This document shows positions 52,057 through 62,174 of a DNA stretch of 64,000 bases, piece after piece. Under the pieces are notes generated by a model that was not told where the DNA came from, did not search any database, and saw only the letters and a program-made list of their open reading frames with translations. The stretch lies in NCBI RefSeq assembly GCF_044197065.1, contig NZ_JBIQOI010000002.1:558001-622000 (forward strand). The letters are read 5' to 3'. The stretch comes from Kluyvera ascorbata_C (lineage in GTDB: Bacteria; Pseudomonadota; Gammaproteobacteria; Enterobacterales; Enterobacteriaceae). The position numbers and the translations under genes are program-made. The number at the start of each line of letters is the position of its first letter. Position 1 is the first letter of the stretch.

Positions 52057-53700
52057 ATGAGTCTGTTAACCATTTCCCATCTGAACGTGCTGTTCCACCA
52101 CCAGAACGTGCAGGCGGTCGACGACATTTCCCTGACCATTGCGCCGGGTGAAATCCTGGCGCTGGCGGGCGAGTCAGGCTCCGGTAAGAGCGTAACGGCG
52201 GCGGCAATCCTCGGTCTGCTCCCTGCTTCACAGGTAACGGTCAGCGGCAGCATTACCTTTGACGGCAAGCCATTGCTGCACCAGTCCACCGCGCAGCTAA
52301 ACCGTCTGCGCGGCCACGAGATTGCGATGGTGTTTCAGAACTCGCTCTCGACCCTCGACCCATCGTGGCGCATCGGCAAACAGCTTCAGCACAACCTGAA
52401 GCGCCTGCACCCGGAGCTGGGGCGCACCGCGCTACGCGAAGCCGCGCTGGCGTGGCTCACGCGGATGAAAATCCGCGAGCCGGAGCAGGTGATGTCGCGC
52501 TTTCCACACCAGCTCTCCGGCGGGATGCGCCAGCGGGTGCTGATTGCGCTGGCGGCGATGTGCCGCCCTCGCTTGCTGATTGCCGACGAACCCACCACGG
52601 CGCTGGATGCGACCGTACAGCGCGAAGTACTGCAATTGCTCAAAGCGCTGTGCCAACAGCAGCAGATGGCGATGCTGATTATCACCCACGATTTCGGCGT
52701 CGTCGCCGAACTCAGCGACCGCGTGGCGGTCATGCGGCAGGGGAAAATCATCGAGAGCAACACCACGAAGGCGCTGATCGCCGCGCCTCAGCATCCCTAT
52801 ACCCAGTCACTGCTGGCGGCAGTACCCTACCCCAACACCGCTCCACTGCTCACCCCGCATCCTACGGGCACACCACTGCTGCAAGCCCGGGGGTTGGGGC
52901 GCGACTTCTGGCGTCGGGAAACCACCGGCTGGTGGCCGAAAAAAGTCACCACCACGGCGGTGGACGGCATCAACCTCGACGTCGCACGCGGTGAGATTGT
53001 CGGCATTATCGGCGAATCGGGTTCCGGAAAATCAACGCTGGCGCGCCTTCTGGCGCAGCTGGTGCCGGCCAGCCGGGGCGAGCTGCGTCTGGCCGGCAAC
53101 GTGGTGGACGGTAGCAGCAACCCCGCCTCGGTGACCGCGCTGCGCCACCAGCTGCAGTGCGTTTTTCAGGATAGTCTCGCGTCCTTCAACCCGCGCCTGA
53201 CGCTGGAAGAACAGCTGGTACGCCCGCAGTTTCGTCTGGGTACAGCAGCGGATCGCCCACAGGCCGTCGCGCGCGCGACGACGCTATTTGCAGAAGTGGG
53301 TCTGGATGCCGCACTGCTGCAGCGCTTCCCCCACCAGCTTTCCGGCGGCCAGCGCCAGCGCGCCAATATCGCCCGTGCGCTGGTGGTTAACCCCAGCATC
53401 CTGCTGCTGGATGAACCCACTTCTGCGCTTGATCTCACGGTTCAGGCGCAGGTTATGACCCTCTTAACCCGGATGCACCAACAGCATGCGCTGACCTGCC
53501 TGTTTATCAGCCATAACCTCGCGCTGGTGTCGCAGTTCTGCCAGCGCATCGTAGTCATGGCGCACGGCATCGTGGTGGATGATTTCGCACGCCACGAACT
53601 GTACGCCGCCGACCGCCATCCGGTCACCCAGCAGTTGCTGGACGCCAACTATCTGCTGCCCTCCGGCAACGCAGATACCGCGTTAAAACGTTTTGCCTGA
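52057..53700 (+). CDS. Double-ATPase subunit (GsiA-like) of the first importer
   Basis: 547 aa, two fused ABC ATPases, as in GsiA. Each half has Walker A GESGSGKS, signature (LSGGMRQRV, then LSGGQRQRA), and Walker B (LLIADEPTTALD, LLLDEPTSALD). It powers the importer made by the two preceding permeases. GGGGAGACGACA precedes the ATG. Confidence 0.92.
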   Translation: MSLLTISHLNVLFHHQNVQAVDDISLTIAPGEILALAGESGSGKSVTAAAILGLLPASQVTVSGSITFDGKPLLHQSTAQLNRLRGHEIAMVFQNSLSTLDPSWRIGKQLQHNLKRLHPELGRTALREAALAWLTRMKIREPEQVMSRFPHQLSGGMRQRVLIALAAMCRPRLLIADEPTTALDATVQREVLQLLKALCQQQQMAMLIITHDFGVVAELSDRVAVMRQGKIIESNTTKALIAAPQHPYTQSLLAAVPYPNTAPLLTPHPTGTPLLQARGLGRDFWRRETTGWWPKKVTTTAVDGINLDVARGEIVGIIGESGSGKSTLARLLAQLVPASRGELRLAGNVVDGSSNPASVTALRHQLQCVFQDSLASFNPRLTLEEQLVRPQFRLGTAADRPQAVARATTLFAEVGLDAALLQRFPHQLSGGQRQRANIARALVVNPSILLLDEPTSALDLTVQAQVMTLLTRMHQQHALTCLFISHNLALVSQFCQRIVVMAHGIVVDDFARHELYAADRHPVTQQLLDANYLLPSGNADTALKRFA

Positions 53701-53722
53701 CCTTTTTGACTAAGGACGCACT

Positions 53723-55129
53723 ATGACAAGCGCCAAAAAACAGTTGTTATTCAATGGATTTATGATGAACGTCGTCGGCCACGTTTCCGCCGGGCTGTGG
53801 CGACACCCGGACGATCGCGCAAGCGAATACACCACCCTCGACTACTGGTTGCATATTGCTCGTCTACTCGACAACGCCGGATTCGACGCCATGTTTATCG
53901 CCGATGCGCTGGGACAGATTGACGTCTATCAGGGCAAGCCCGACGCAGCCCTGCGTACCGCCGCACAGTCCCCGGTTAACGATCCTTTGCTGCTGGTGTC
54001 AGCGATGGCCGCCGCCACCCGCCAACTCGGTTTCGGCATTACGCTCTCGACCACCTACGAGCACCCCTATCTGCTGGCACGCAAGTTCACCACGCTCGAT
54101 CACCTGACCAAAGGCCGGGTGGCGTGGAATATTGTCACCTCGGTTCTGGAGTCCGCTGCCCGTAACCTCGGGCTGGAAAAACAGATGGATCATGACGAGC
54201 GCTATGAACGGGCGCAGGAGTTTCTTGAGGTGACCTACAAACTGTGGGAAGGCTCATGGGAAGACGGCGCCGTTCGCCGTGATCGCCACGCCGGGGTCTA
54301 TACTGACCCGAGCAAAGTGCATCCAATCCGCCATCAGGGCCGCTGGTTCACGGTGCCGGACGCGCATCTTTCTGAACCGAGCCCACAGCGGACGCCGGTG
54401 CTATTCCAGGCGGGCACCTCCGATCGCGGCCGCCTGTTTGCCGCGCAGAATGCCGAAGTGGTATTCCTCGGCGGCACCACGCCACAGGCCATCGCTCAGA
54501 ACATCGATAAAATTCGCACCCTTGCGCATCAACAGGGACGCGCCGCTGACGCCATTCGCTTTATTACCGCCATTAGCGTGGTGGTCGACGACGATGACGA
54601 CAAGGCGCACGCCAAATTCCAGGATTACCTCAGCTACGCCAGCCAGGAAGCTGCGCTGGCGCTGTTCTCCGCCTGGACCGGAGTGGACTGGTCCGGCTGG
54701 GCGCTGGATGAACCGCTCAAATACATTGAAACCAACGCCAGCCGCTCGGCGCTGGCCGGGCTGACCCGCATTGATGCCGAACGTCAGTGGACGGTAGGCG
54801 ATATTAGTCGCTACATCGCCATCGGCGGTATTCATCCGACGCTGGTCGGTAGCCCGCAGACCGTGGCCGATGCGCTGGAGGCATTTGCCGATGCGTCCGG
54901 CGTCGACGGTTTCAATCTCGCCTACGCCATCAGCCCCGGCAGCTTTGAAGACTTTGTCCGTTGGGTGGTACCTGAGCTTCAGGCTCGCGGGCGCATGCGC
55001 CGCGTCGACGGTTCGTCGCTGACCCTGCGCGAGCGCCTACAGGGCGAGGGGCAAATAACACTGCGCGACGATCATCCCGGCACCCAATTCCGCCACCTCG
55101 ACACCCACTACGTGGAGGAGGCGAAATGA
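53723..55129 (+). CDS. FMN-dependent luciferase-like monooxygenase (NtaA/DszA family)
   Basis: 468 aa, clearly paralogous to the gene at 47040 (shared LARKFTTLDHLTKGRVAWNIVTS, YERAQEFLEVTYKLW, WFTVPDAHLSEPSPQRTPV). It contains no Cys. It oxidises a substrate probably imported by the neighbouring transporter. It overlaps the next gene by ATGA. Confidence 0.88.
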   Translation: MTSAKKQLLFNGFMMNVVGHVSAGLWRHPDDRASEYTTLDYWLHIARLLDNAGFDAMFIADALGQIDVYQGKPDAALRTAAQSPVNDPLLLVSAMAAATRQLGFGITLSTTYEHPYLLARKFTTLDHLTKGRVAWNIVTSVLESAARNLGLEKQMDHDERYERAQEFLEVTYKLWEGSWEDGAVRRDRHAGVYTDPSKVHPIRHQGRWFTVPDAHLSEPSPQRTPVLFQAGTSDRGRLFAAQNAEVVFLGGTTPQAIAQNIDKIRTLAHQQGRAADAIRFITAISVVVDDDDDKAHAKFQDYLSYASQEAALALFSAWTGVDWSGWALDEPLKYIETNASRSALAGLTRIDAERQWTVGDISRYIAIGGIHPTLVGSPQTVADALEAFADASGVDGFNLAYAISPGSFEDFVRWVVPELQARGRMRRVDGSSLTLRERLQGEGQITLRDDHPGTQFRHLDTHYVEEAK

Positions 55130-56268
55130 GCATTCATTTGCATTGGTATCTGCCAACCAACGGTGACAGCCGGGGGATCGTTGGCGCAGGCGACGACTCG
55201 CAGCACATCAGCGGCATAAGCGGGCAGTTCCGCCCGGCAACGCTCGATTACCTGATCGACATCGCCCGCAGTGCTGAACGGCTGGGCTTTGAAGGGGTAC
55301 TCACGCCCACCGGAAGCTGGTGCGAAGATGCCTGGCTATCCACCATGGCCATCAGCCAGCACACCGAACGACTGAAATTTATCGTCGCGTTCCGCCCCGG
55401 TTTTATCTCCCCCACGCTTGCCGCGCACCAGGCCGCCAGCTTCCAGCGTCTGACCGAGGGGCGGCTGATGATCAACATCGTCACCGGCGGCGACCCGATC
55501 GAACAGCGTCGCTATGGCGACAGGCTGGATCACGATCATCGCTACGCCCGCAGCAGCGAATTTATTGCCGCCTTTAAAGGCGTTAGCCATGCCCGGAATA
55601 ACGGCCAGCCGTTCGACTTTCACGGCGAACACTATCAGTTGGAACAGGCCACTCTGCTGCCCTCGCCGTGGCCCGTCCCACCGGTCTTTTTCGGCGGTTC
55701 CAGCCCGGCGGCACAGCAGGTCGCCGCTGCTCAGGCAGATACCTGGATTAGCTGGGGTGAACCGCCTGAGCAGGTCGCCCCGCAGTTGGACATCGTTCGC
55801 ACGCTGGCCCGCGCTCAGGGTCGCACACCGCGCTTCGGTATCCGTTTTCATGTTATCAGCCGGGATACCGAAGAGGAGGCCTGGCGCGAAGCGGCGCGAC
55901 TGTTGAACGGCATTACGCCGGAGCGTATCCGCAGTGCGCAAACCCTGCTGGGACGCACCGAATCCGTCGGTCAAAAACGCATGAGCGCGCTGCTGGACGA
56001 TATTTCAGCCGATCAGGTGAACCCGGACAACGTTCGCCTGCTGGAGATTGCACCCAACATCTGGAGCGGCTACGGGCTGGTGCGCGGTGGCGTCGGCACC
56101 GCCATTGTCGGCAGCCATCAGCAGGTGGCGGAGAAGATCCAGGCCTTCCACAGCATAGGCATTGAGCACTTTATTTTATCCGGTCAGCCGCACCTTGAAG
56201 AGGCTTACTGGTTTGCCGAGGGCGCAGGAGCCCTGCTACGTCGCAGCGGATTGCTGGCATCACCGTAA
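55126..56268 (+). CDS. SsuD-like FMN-dependent alkanesulfonate monooxygenase
   Basis: 380 aa (SsuD 381). Motifs of the SsuD branch: HWYLPTNGDSRGI, EGVLTPTGSWCEDAWL, VAFRPGFISPTLAAHQAASFQRLTEGRL, GGDPIEQRRYGDRLDHD and the PPVFFGGSSPAA loop. It probably desulfonates or oxidises a sulfur-containing substrate using FMNH2; a flavin reductase (SsuE-like) is not in the window. Translationally coupled to the upstream monooxygenase. Confidence 0.88.
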   Translation: MSIHLHWYLPTNGDSRGIVGAGDDSQHISGISGQFRPATLDYLIDIARSAERLGFEGVLTPTGSWCEDAWLSTMAISQHTERLKFIVAFRPGFISPTLAAHQAASFQRLTEGRLMINIVTGGDPIEQRRYGDRLDHDHRYARSSEFIAAFKGVSHARNNGQPFDFHGEHYQLEQATLLPSPWPVPPVFFGGSSPAAQQVAAAQADTWISWGEPPEQVAPQLDIVRTLARAQGRTPRFGIRFHVISRDTEEEAWREAARLLNGITPERIRSAQTLLGRTESVGQKRMSALLDDISADQVNPDNVRLLEIAPNIWSGYGLVRGGVGTAIVGSHQQVAEKIQAFHSIGIEHFILSGQPHLEEAYWFAEGAGALLRRSGLLASP

Positions 56269-56311
56269 TTAACCATAAAAACATCGCAAATAAGCACTCA
56301 GGAGAGAAACC

Positions 56312-57532
56312 ATGAGCCACGCTCAGGACATTTATGCAGGACTTGACCACCAGGAATTCGCCCACTGGAAAACGGTAGCCCAGGAGGTCGCGGATCGCCT
56401 GTACGCGACCTTACAGGAACGCGACCGAGCCAATAAGCACCCGTTTGAAGAAATTGACTGGCTGCGTCAAAGTGGCCTGCTGAAGCTGGCCGTACCAAAA
56501 TCACTCGGCGGTGGTGGCGCCAATCTGGTACAGGCGCTGGAAATTGGCCGCATCATTTCCGCCGCCGACGGCTCGCTGGGCCAGCTCATCACCTATCACT
56601 ACTCTAACGGCGTGTGGAGCTACATTCTCGGCAACCGCGAGCAGTGGGAGTTTATTGCCCGCGGCGTCGCCAACGACGGCTGGTTCCAGTCAAGCATCAG
56701 TAACCCGCGCGATCCGCGCCTGAAGCTGGAGTGGGACGGTAGCGACCTGTACGTCACCGGACGCCGAACCTTCGCTACCGGCGCGGCCGTCTCTCAGGTG
56801 ATGACCATCGCCGTGTGGGTGGAAGATCAACTGGTGCAGTACCAGGTCACCGCCGACCAACCGGGCATCACCTTTAATGACGACTGGGATAACCTCGGAC
56901 AGCGCCTGACCGCCAGCGGTACGCTGGAGTTTAACCGCCTGCGCCTGCAAGAGAAGGATCGCCTGACCGGGCTGGAAGAGAAGCCAGAGAGTGCGCTGCT
57001 GCGCAACGCGCTGCGCAACCAGTTCAGCCAGTTGATTTTCGTTCATTTCTACCTCGGCATTGCCGAAGGCGCGCTGAAGCAGGCTGCAATCTACTTCCGC
57101 GACACCGTGCGCCCGTGGCCGGAATCCGGCGTCGAAAGCGCGCTGGAAGACCCGTACCACCGCCTGAAAGCGGGCGAACTCGCGTCCGATCTGGCCGCCG
57201 GGATTGCGCTGGCGGAAAAAACCGCCCAGGCCTTCCAGGATGCCTTCCACGCGGGCGATGCGCTGACTGAAGCGCAATGGGGCGAACTGGCGCTGCTGAC
57301 CGACCAGGCCAAGGTTATTGCCAACAACGTGGCGCTGAAAATCAGCCATGAAATCTATGAGCTGACCGGCGGGCGCTCCACCAGCAACCAGTACGGGCTG
57401 GACGTTTTCTGGCGCAACGTCCGCACCCACACTCTGCACGACCCGGTGGCCTACCGCACCCGTGAAGTGGGCGATTATGTGTTAAGCGGCAAGCTGCCAA
57501 CACCGCGCGTTTACGCGCCACCGAAGCGCTAA
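56312..57532 (+). CDS. DszC/SfnB-like flavin-dependent monooxygenase
   Basis: 406 aa, acyl-CoA dehydrogenase fold: RIISAADGSLGQLITYHYSNGVW, SQVMTIAVWVEDQ, GGRSTSNQYGLDVFWRNVRTHTLHDPVAYR. No Cys and only two Met (one the initiator) in 406 residues, the strongest sulfur-sparing composition in the cluster. It resembles DszC (dibenzothiophene monooxygenase) and the SfnB-like protein at 12086. CAGGAGAGAAACC precedes the ATG. Confidence 0.87.
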   Translation: MSHAQDIYAGLDHQEFAHWKTVAQEVADRLYATLQERDRANKHPFEEIDWLRQSGLLKLAVPKSLGGGGANLVQALEIGRIISAADGSLGQLITYHYSNGVWSYILGNREQWEFIARGVANDGWFQSSISNPRDPRLKLEWDGSDLYVTGRRTFATGAAVSQVMTIAVWVEDQLVQYQVTADQPGITFNDDWDNLGQRLTASGTLEFNRLRLQEKDRLTGLEEKPESALLRNALRNQFSQLIFVHFYLGIAEGALKQAAIYFRDTVRPWPESGVESALEDPYHRLKAGELASDLAAGIALAEKTAQAFQDAFHAGDALTEAQWGELALLTDQAKVIANNVALKISHEIYELTGGRSTSNQYGLDVFWRNVRTHTLHDPVAYRTREVGDYVLSGKLPTPRVYAPPKR

Positions 57533-57542
57533 GGACATGACC

Positions 57543-58751
57543 ATGCCGGAGATTCGGATTATCGACGACCCCGCGAACCTGCTCGCCGCTGCCGCCGTGT
57601 TTCGCCAGGCGATGTTTGGCCTACCGGGCGGCGTCACGCCGGTTAGCGAGTGGGCTGAGCGCTACGTAGTACCTGGAAGGGTCTACGGTGCCTGGCTCGA
57701 CGGGCAATTGGTGGGGACCACTAACAGCTTCCCCGGCGAACTGACTCTGCCGGGCGGCCAGCGCGTGCCCCACGCCGCCGTCACCCACGTCGGCGTATTA
57801 CCGCACGTGAGCCGACGCGGCGTACTGCGCACGCTGTTTGCTCGTCAGTTGGCGGATCTCCACCAGCAGGGCGTCGCCGTGGCCTCGCTGCGCGCCTCAC
57901 AGGGAACAATCTACGGTCGCTTTGGCTACGGCGTCGCCACAGCGGCGCAGGAGTTGCGTATTGATAAGCGCGAACTTCCCGCTCTACCGACGGCAGACGG
58001 CAACATCCGATTGCTTGTCGCCGCCGACGGCTGGGAGGTACTACGGGATATCGTGGCCCGCTACCCGCTCGCCCGCGCCGGTACGCTCAGCCGCTGGCCG
58101 CAGTGGTGGGCATTGCAACAGCATCGGCTGGCGCACAGCCATCTGAATCACTATGTGGCCGTGGTGCTACATCACGGCGAGCCGCAGGGTTTTGTCCGCT
58201 ATCACGCCAGAGCCGACGAAAATTGGCTCTACAGCACCGAACGCACGCTGGTGGTGGACGACCTGCACGCTGCCGACCCGCAACTGGAGGCACAGCTACT
58301 GGGCTTTTTGCTACAGCTCGACATCGCCCGCTACGTCGAACTGCCCCATCGCCCGGTGGATGATGCCCTGCCTCTGCTGCTGGACAACCCTCGGGCGGTG
58401 CAGCAGCGCGCCCGGGTGGATGAGAGCTGGCTACGAGTGATTAACGTCGAGCAAACGCTCAACGCCCGACGCTATGGCGACGGCGAAGCGGTCACGCTGG
58501 CAATTGACGATCCGTGGATCGCCGCCAACCATGGCGTCTGGCGGCTGACTCCGGACGGCGTACAGCGCAGCGCCAGCCCGCCTGATATTTCGCTCAGCAT
58601 CGATAGCCTGGCGATGCTGCTGCTCGGCGAGTACACGCCGTGGCAGCTTGCTGCCGCCCAACGGGTAGACCTTCACCATTCTCAGGCAGCGGCACGCTTA
58701 GCGCGTCTGCTGGCCTGTCATGAACATCCCTGGTCAGGGATCTTCTTCTAA
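57543..58751 (+). CDS. Eis-like GNAT N-acetyltransferase
   Basis: 402 aa from the ATG at 57543 (AAGGA seven nt upstream; an ATG at 57537 is too close to it). N-terminal GNAT domain with AVTHVGVLPHVSRRGVLRTLF (acetyl-CoA loop), GTIYGRFGYGVAT, then the second GNAT-like and C-terminal sterol-carrier-like domains of the Eis family, ending in a terminal Phe-Phe. Eis proteins acetylate amines. In this operon it may acetylate the transported compound or its product. Length matches Mycobacterium Eis (402). Confidence 0.85.
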   Translation: MPEIRIIDDPANLLAAAAVFRQAMFGLPGGVTPVSEWAERYVVPGRVYGAWLDGQLVGTTNSFPGELTLPGGQRVPHAAVTHVGVLPHVSRRGVLRTLFARQLADLHQQGVAVASLRASQGTIYGRFGYGVATAAQELRIDKRELPALPTADGNIRLLVAADGWEVLRDIVARYPLARAGTLSRWPQWWALQQHRLAHSHLNHYVAVVLHHGEPQGFVRYHARADENWLYSTERTLVVDDLHAADPQLEAQLLGFLLQLDIARYVELPHRPVDDALPLLLDNPRAVQQRARVDESWLRVINVEQTLNARRYGDGEAVTLAIDDPWIAANHGVWRLTPDGVQRSASPPDISLSIDSLAMLLLGEYTPWQLAAAQRVDLHHSQAAARLARLLACHEHPWSGIFF

Positions 58752-58768
58752 TTTTTCTGGAGATTTTT

Positions 58769-60523
58769 ATGCACAGCATTCGTTGGCCTCTGGTGGGCCA
58801 AACGCTTTCCGCCGCCCTGTTATTGGGCGCAGTAGCCCCGGCCCTTGCCGATGAGGCGGCCCCCCAGCCCGGCGGGACGCTGAAGATAGCCTCGCTACAG
58901 CCGGATCTGGACGCGTTTGATCCGCTGACCGGTTATTCGGTCGACTCCTGGGAGATCCTGCGGGCGGTAACCCGTCAGTTGGTCACCTACCCCGGCTCGC
59001 CGAAAAGCCTGAAGGACGACACCACGCTGGTGGGCGATCTGGCGAAATCATGGGACGTCAGCGCCGATGGTAAAACCTACACTTTCCATCTGCGCGACGG
59101 CATTCACTACGCCGGGCCGACCACTCGCCCGATTGTGGCCAAAGACTTTGTCTACGCCATCAAACGCTTCTGCGACCCGAACAAGCAGGTGGCGGCGGTG
59201 AACTACTTCAACCTCGCCTTCTCCGGCTTTGCCGACTATTGCAAAGATTTCAGCAAGGTTGCCACTGGCGATCTCGTGGCCAGCAAAGCGTTTATCGACA
59301 GCCACGACATTGCTGGCGTTAGCGCGCCGGACGATAAAACGCTGGTGCTGCGCTCCGACAGCAAGAACTACGATTTCCTAAATATTCTGTCGATGAACTT
59401 CGTCACGCCGCTGCCGGAAGAGGTCGCCTCCCTCTATTTCCCGGATTCACAGGAGTTTCGCAAAAACTTCCCGTCCAGCGGCCCGTATGAGGTCGCAAGC
59501 TACGCCAGCGGGCAGAAGCTGGTGCTGAAAAAGGTCGCAAACTACAACCATGCGGAAGACCCGGCGCGTAAAGCCTGGGTGGATGCTATTGAGGTGAGCT
59601 TTACCGGCAACAACGAAGATAGCGTGATCCAGCGTATTCAGGCGGGCGACGCTGATTTATCGCTGTACCTCGACGTGCCGCCACAGGCCGCCGTGCGTCA
59701 GTATCTGGTGCAGAAAAGCCCGAATCTGCACGCCGCCAACAGCGGCGCGGCAAACTTTATCGCCATCAACGCCCAGCCGCAGGCTAAAAGCGCTGGCGCA
59801 ACGGCGCTACGCAATCTGAAAGTCCGCCAGGCGCTGGCCTATGCGGTGAATAAAGCACACCTGGTTCAAGCGCAGGGTGGAAAAATTGCCGCCCTGCCGC
59901 TGGGACAAATCATCACCAGCACCCTGCTTGGACACGAAGCCTTTGATCCTTATGCTACGCCGGACAGTAAAGGCAGCCCGGAAAAAGCCAAAGCGTTGCT
60001 TAAGGAAGCCGGGCTTAACGACGGGCTGGCGCTGGATCTGGTCTACCGTGCCAACAATCAGTTCAGCACCCTGGCGGTGATCCTTAAAGAAGATCTGGCC
60101 CGCGCGGGGATTCGCCTGAACCTGATCCCAGTACCGCCGCCGCAGTTTATGGCCTATCTGCAAAGCCCGGAAAACCGTTGGGATCTCGCGCTCGGGCAGA
60201 CCTCTCCTGACTGGCAAGGCCCGGCAACCCGTATGCTGCTCGGCGGCTGGCTGAACTCGGACGCCTCACCGTGCGGACGCGGTAACGTTTACGCCATCTG
60301 CTACAGCAACGACAAGCTGAATCAACTGGCAAAACAGGCCTATGGTTCCGATAACCCCGGTCCTATCTGGCAGCAGGCTGACCAGCTAGTCTCCGCCGAC
60401 CTGCCGTGGATCCCGCTGTTTGAGAAGCGCCGCATTGCGGTGACCTCTGACCGGGTGACCCACTGGACGTGGTCGTCGCTGGCCACCCAGGCTGATATCA
60501 CCAACATTGCGCTGAAGCCGTAA
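58769..60523 (+). CDS. Peptide/nickel-type ABC binding protein 2
   Basis: 584 aa, SBP family 5. Sec signal peptide (MHSIRWPLVGQTLSAALLLG...ALA-DEAAP). Core motifs ASLQPDLDAFDPLTGYS and FHLRDGIHYAGPTTRPIVAKDFVYAIKRFC. It has four Cys, of which SPCGRGNVYAICY could form a disulfide. Starts the second importer; a GGAGATTTTT site precedes. Confidence 0.88.
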   Translation: MHSIRWPLVGQTLSAALLLGAVAPALADEAAPQPGGTLKIASLQPDLDAFDPLTGYSVDSWEILRAVTRQLVTYPGSPKSLKDDTTLVGDLAKSWDVSADGKTYTFHLRDGIHYAGPTTRPIVAKDFVYAIKRFCDPNKQVAAVNYFNLAFSGFADYCKDFSKVATGDLVASKAFIDSHDIAGVSAPDDKTLVLRSDSKNYDFLNILSMNFVTPLPEEVASLYFPDSQEFRKNFPSSGPYEVASYASGQKLVLKKVANYNHAEDPARKAWVDAIEVSFTGNNEDSVIQRIQAGDADLSLYLDVPPQAAVRQYLVQKSPNLHAANSGAANFIAINAQPQAKSAGATALRNLKVRQALAYAVNKAHLVQAQGGKIAALPLGQIITSTLLGHEAFDPYATPDSKGSPEKAKALLKEAGLNDGLALDLVYRANNQFSTLAVILKEDLARAGIRLNLIPVPPPQFMAYLQSPENRWDLALGQTSPDWQGPATRMLLGGWLNSDASPCGRGNVYAICYSNDKLNQLAKQAYGSDNPGPIWQQADQLVSADLPWIPLFEKRRIAVTSDRVTHWTWSSLATQADITNIALKP

Positions 60524-60533
60524 CGGAGACGTG

Positions 60534-62174
60534 ATGCCACTACTCAATGTACGCAACTTAACGATTAGCCTTGACCCACGCACCGCGCTGGTCAGGGAGG
60601 TCGGTTTTCACGTCGAGCCAGGGGAAACCCTGGCCGTGGTAGGCGAGTCAGGCTCAGGGAAGAGCCTGAGCCTGCTGGCGGTGCTGGGGCTGTTACCGTC
60701 AGCGATGCGCGTGCAGGGAGAAATTGTCTTTAATGACCTGCCGCTGCACACCTTCACGGCGAACCAAATTCGCCAGCTGCGCGGAGCGCAAATCGGCTAT
60801 GTATCGCAGGATCCACTCAGCAATTTGCACCCACTCAAAAGCGTGGGACGGCAAATTGAAGAGGCCATCCTCGCCCACCAGCGGATGCCCCGCCGGGCGC
60901 TACGGGCGCGGGTCGTCGCGCTGCTCGACGAAGTGGGCATTCGCGATGCCGCCCGCCGCTACCATGACCGCCCGGCGGCGTTCTCCGGCGGGCAGCGTCA
61001 GCGGGTGATGATTGCTATCGCCATTGCACTCAACCCTAAGCTGATTATCGCCGACGAACCCACCACGGCGCTGGATGCCACCGTACAGGCGTCGATTCTG
61101 CGCCTGCTCAAACGCCTTCAGCATCAGCACGGCTGCGCGCTGGTCTTTATCAGCCACAATTTGCGGGTCGTGGCGGATATTGCCGACCGTATTGTGGTGA
61201 TGCAGCAAGGAAGAATTGTCGAACAGGGCGCAACGGCAGCGCTGTTTACGGCACCGGCCCACGATTACACCCGTTCACTGCTGCAGGCGGGCTGGCATCC
61301 CCGTTCACCTTCGCTGGCTGGCAGCGGCGAAGAGCTGCCGTTGCTTGAGGTTCATCAGGCCTCGCGGCGTTTTGCCAAAGCGTCGCGATGGTGGTCCCGC
61401 GCGGCCACCGCTCCAGTGCTGGACGATGTTAGCTTCACGATACATGAGGGGGAGATCCTCGGGCTGGTTGGCGAGTCGGGTTCCGGTAAAACCACGCTGG
61501 GACGGATTGTGGTCGGGCTCGACCGCGCCGACAACGGCCACCTGACCTTCGCCGGTCAGCCCTGGCGAATGCCGGGCAGCCATCATCCGGCTCGCCATGC
61601 AGTACAGATGGTTTTTCAGGATCCTTACAGCAGCCTCAATCCTCGTCGGCGCATCGACGATACGCTGGCGCAGCCGCTCCAGTTAACCGCCCGGCGCGAA
61701 CAGGGCCAACCGCTCTCACCCGCCGCGCTGCGGGCGGCGGTGGCTGAACTGCTGGAGCAGGTCGAGCTACCGGATTCTCTGGCCTCCCGCTATCCGTCAC
61801 AGCTTTCCGGCGGACAGCGGCAGCGCGTGGTCATTGCCAGAGCGCTGGCGATGAAACCCCGGCTTATCGTGGCTGACGAAGCGGTATCGGCGCTGGATAT
61901 CACCACCCAGCACCGCATCATCTCGCTGTTTAGCCGCCTGCGTGAGCGTTACGGCCTTTCCATTCTGTTTATCTCCCACGACCTCGACGCCGTGGCGGCA
62001 CTGTGCGACCGCGTGCTGGTGTTGCAGTCCGGGAGAATTATCGAACAGGGCCGCACTGAACAGATATTCCAGCAGCCGCAGCAGCCATGGACGCGCCAAC
62101 TGCTGGCAGCGATTCCGGGCCGCACCTGGCTTGAAACGAAGGAGATACGCGATGACGCTGCCGTTGCTCTTTGA
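60534..62174 (+). CDS. Double-ATPase subunit of the second importer
   Basis: 546 aa from the ATG at 60534 (GGAG upstream; in-frame GTG at 60531). Two fused ABC ATPases: Walker A GESGSGKSLS and GESGSGKTTL, signatures FSGGQRQRV and LSGGQRQRV, Walker B LIIADEPTTALD and LIVADEAVSALD. GsiA-like. Its 3' end overlaps the permease gene by 23 bp. Confidence 0.92.
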   Translation: MPLLNVRNLTISLDPRTALVREVGFHVEPGETLAVVGESGSGKSLSLLAVLGLLPSAMRVQGEIVFNDLPLHTFTANQIRQLRGAQIGYVSQDPLSNLHPLKSVGRQIEEAILAHQRMPRRALRARVVALLDEVGIRDAARRYHDRPAAFSGGQRQRVMIAIAIALNPKLIIADEPTTALDATVQASILRLLKRLQHQHGCALVFISHNLRVVADIADRIVVMQQGRIVEQGATAALFTAPAHDYTRSLLQAGWHPRSPSLAGSGEELPLLEVHQASRRFAKASRWWSRAATAPVLDDVSFTIHEGEILGLVGESGSGKTTLGRIVVGLDRADNGHLTFAGQPWRMPGSHHPARHAVQMVFQDPYSSLNPRRRIDDTLAQPLQLTARREQGQPLSPAALRAAVAELLEQVELPDSLASRYPSQLSGGQRQRVVIARALAMKPRLIVADEAVSALDITTQHRIISLFSRLRERYGLSILFISHDLDAVAALCDRVLVLQSGRIIEQGRTEQIFQQPQQPWTRQLLAAIPGRTWLETKEIRDDAAVAL

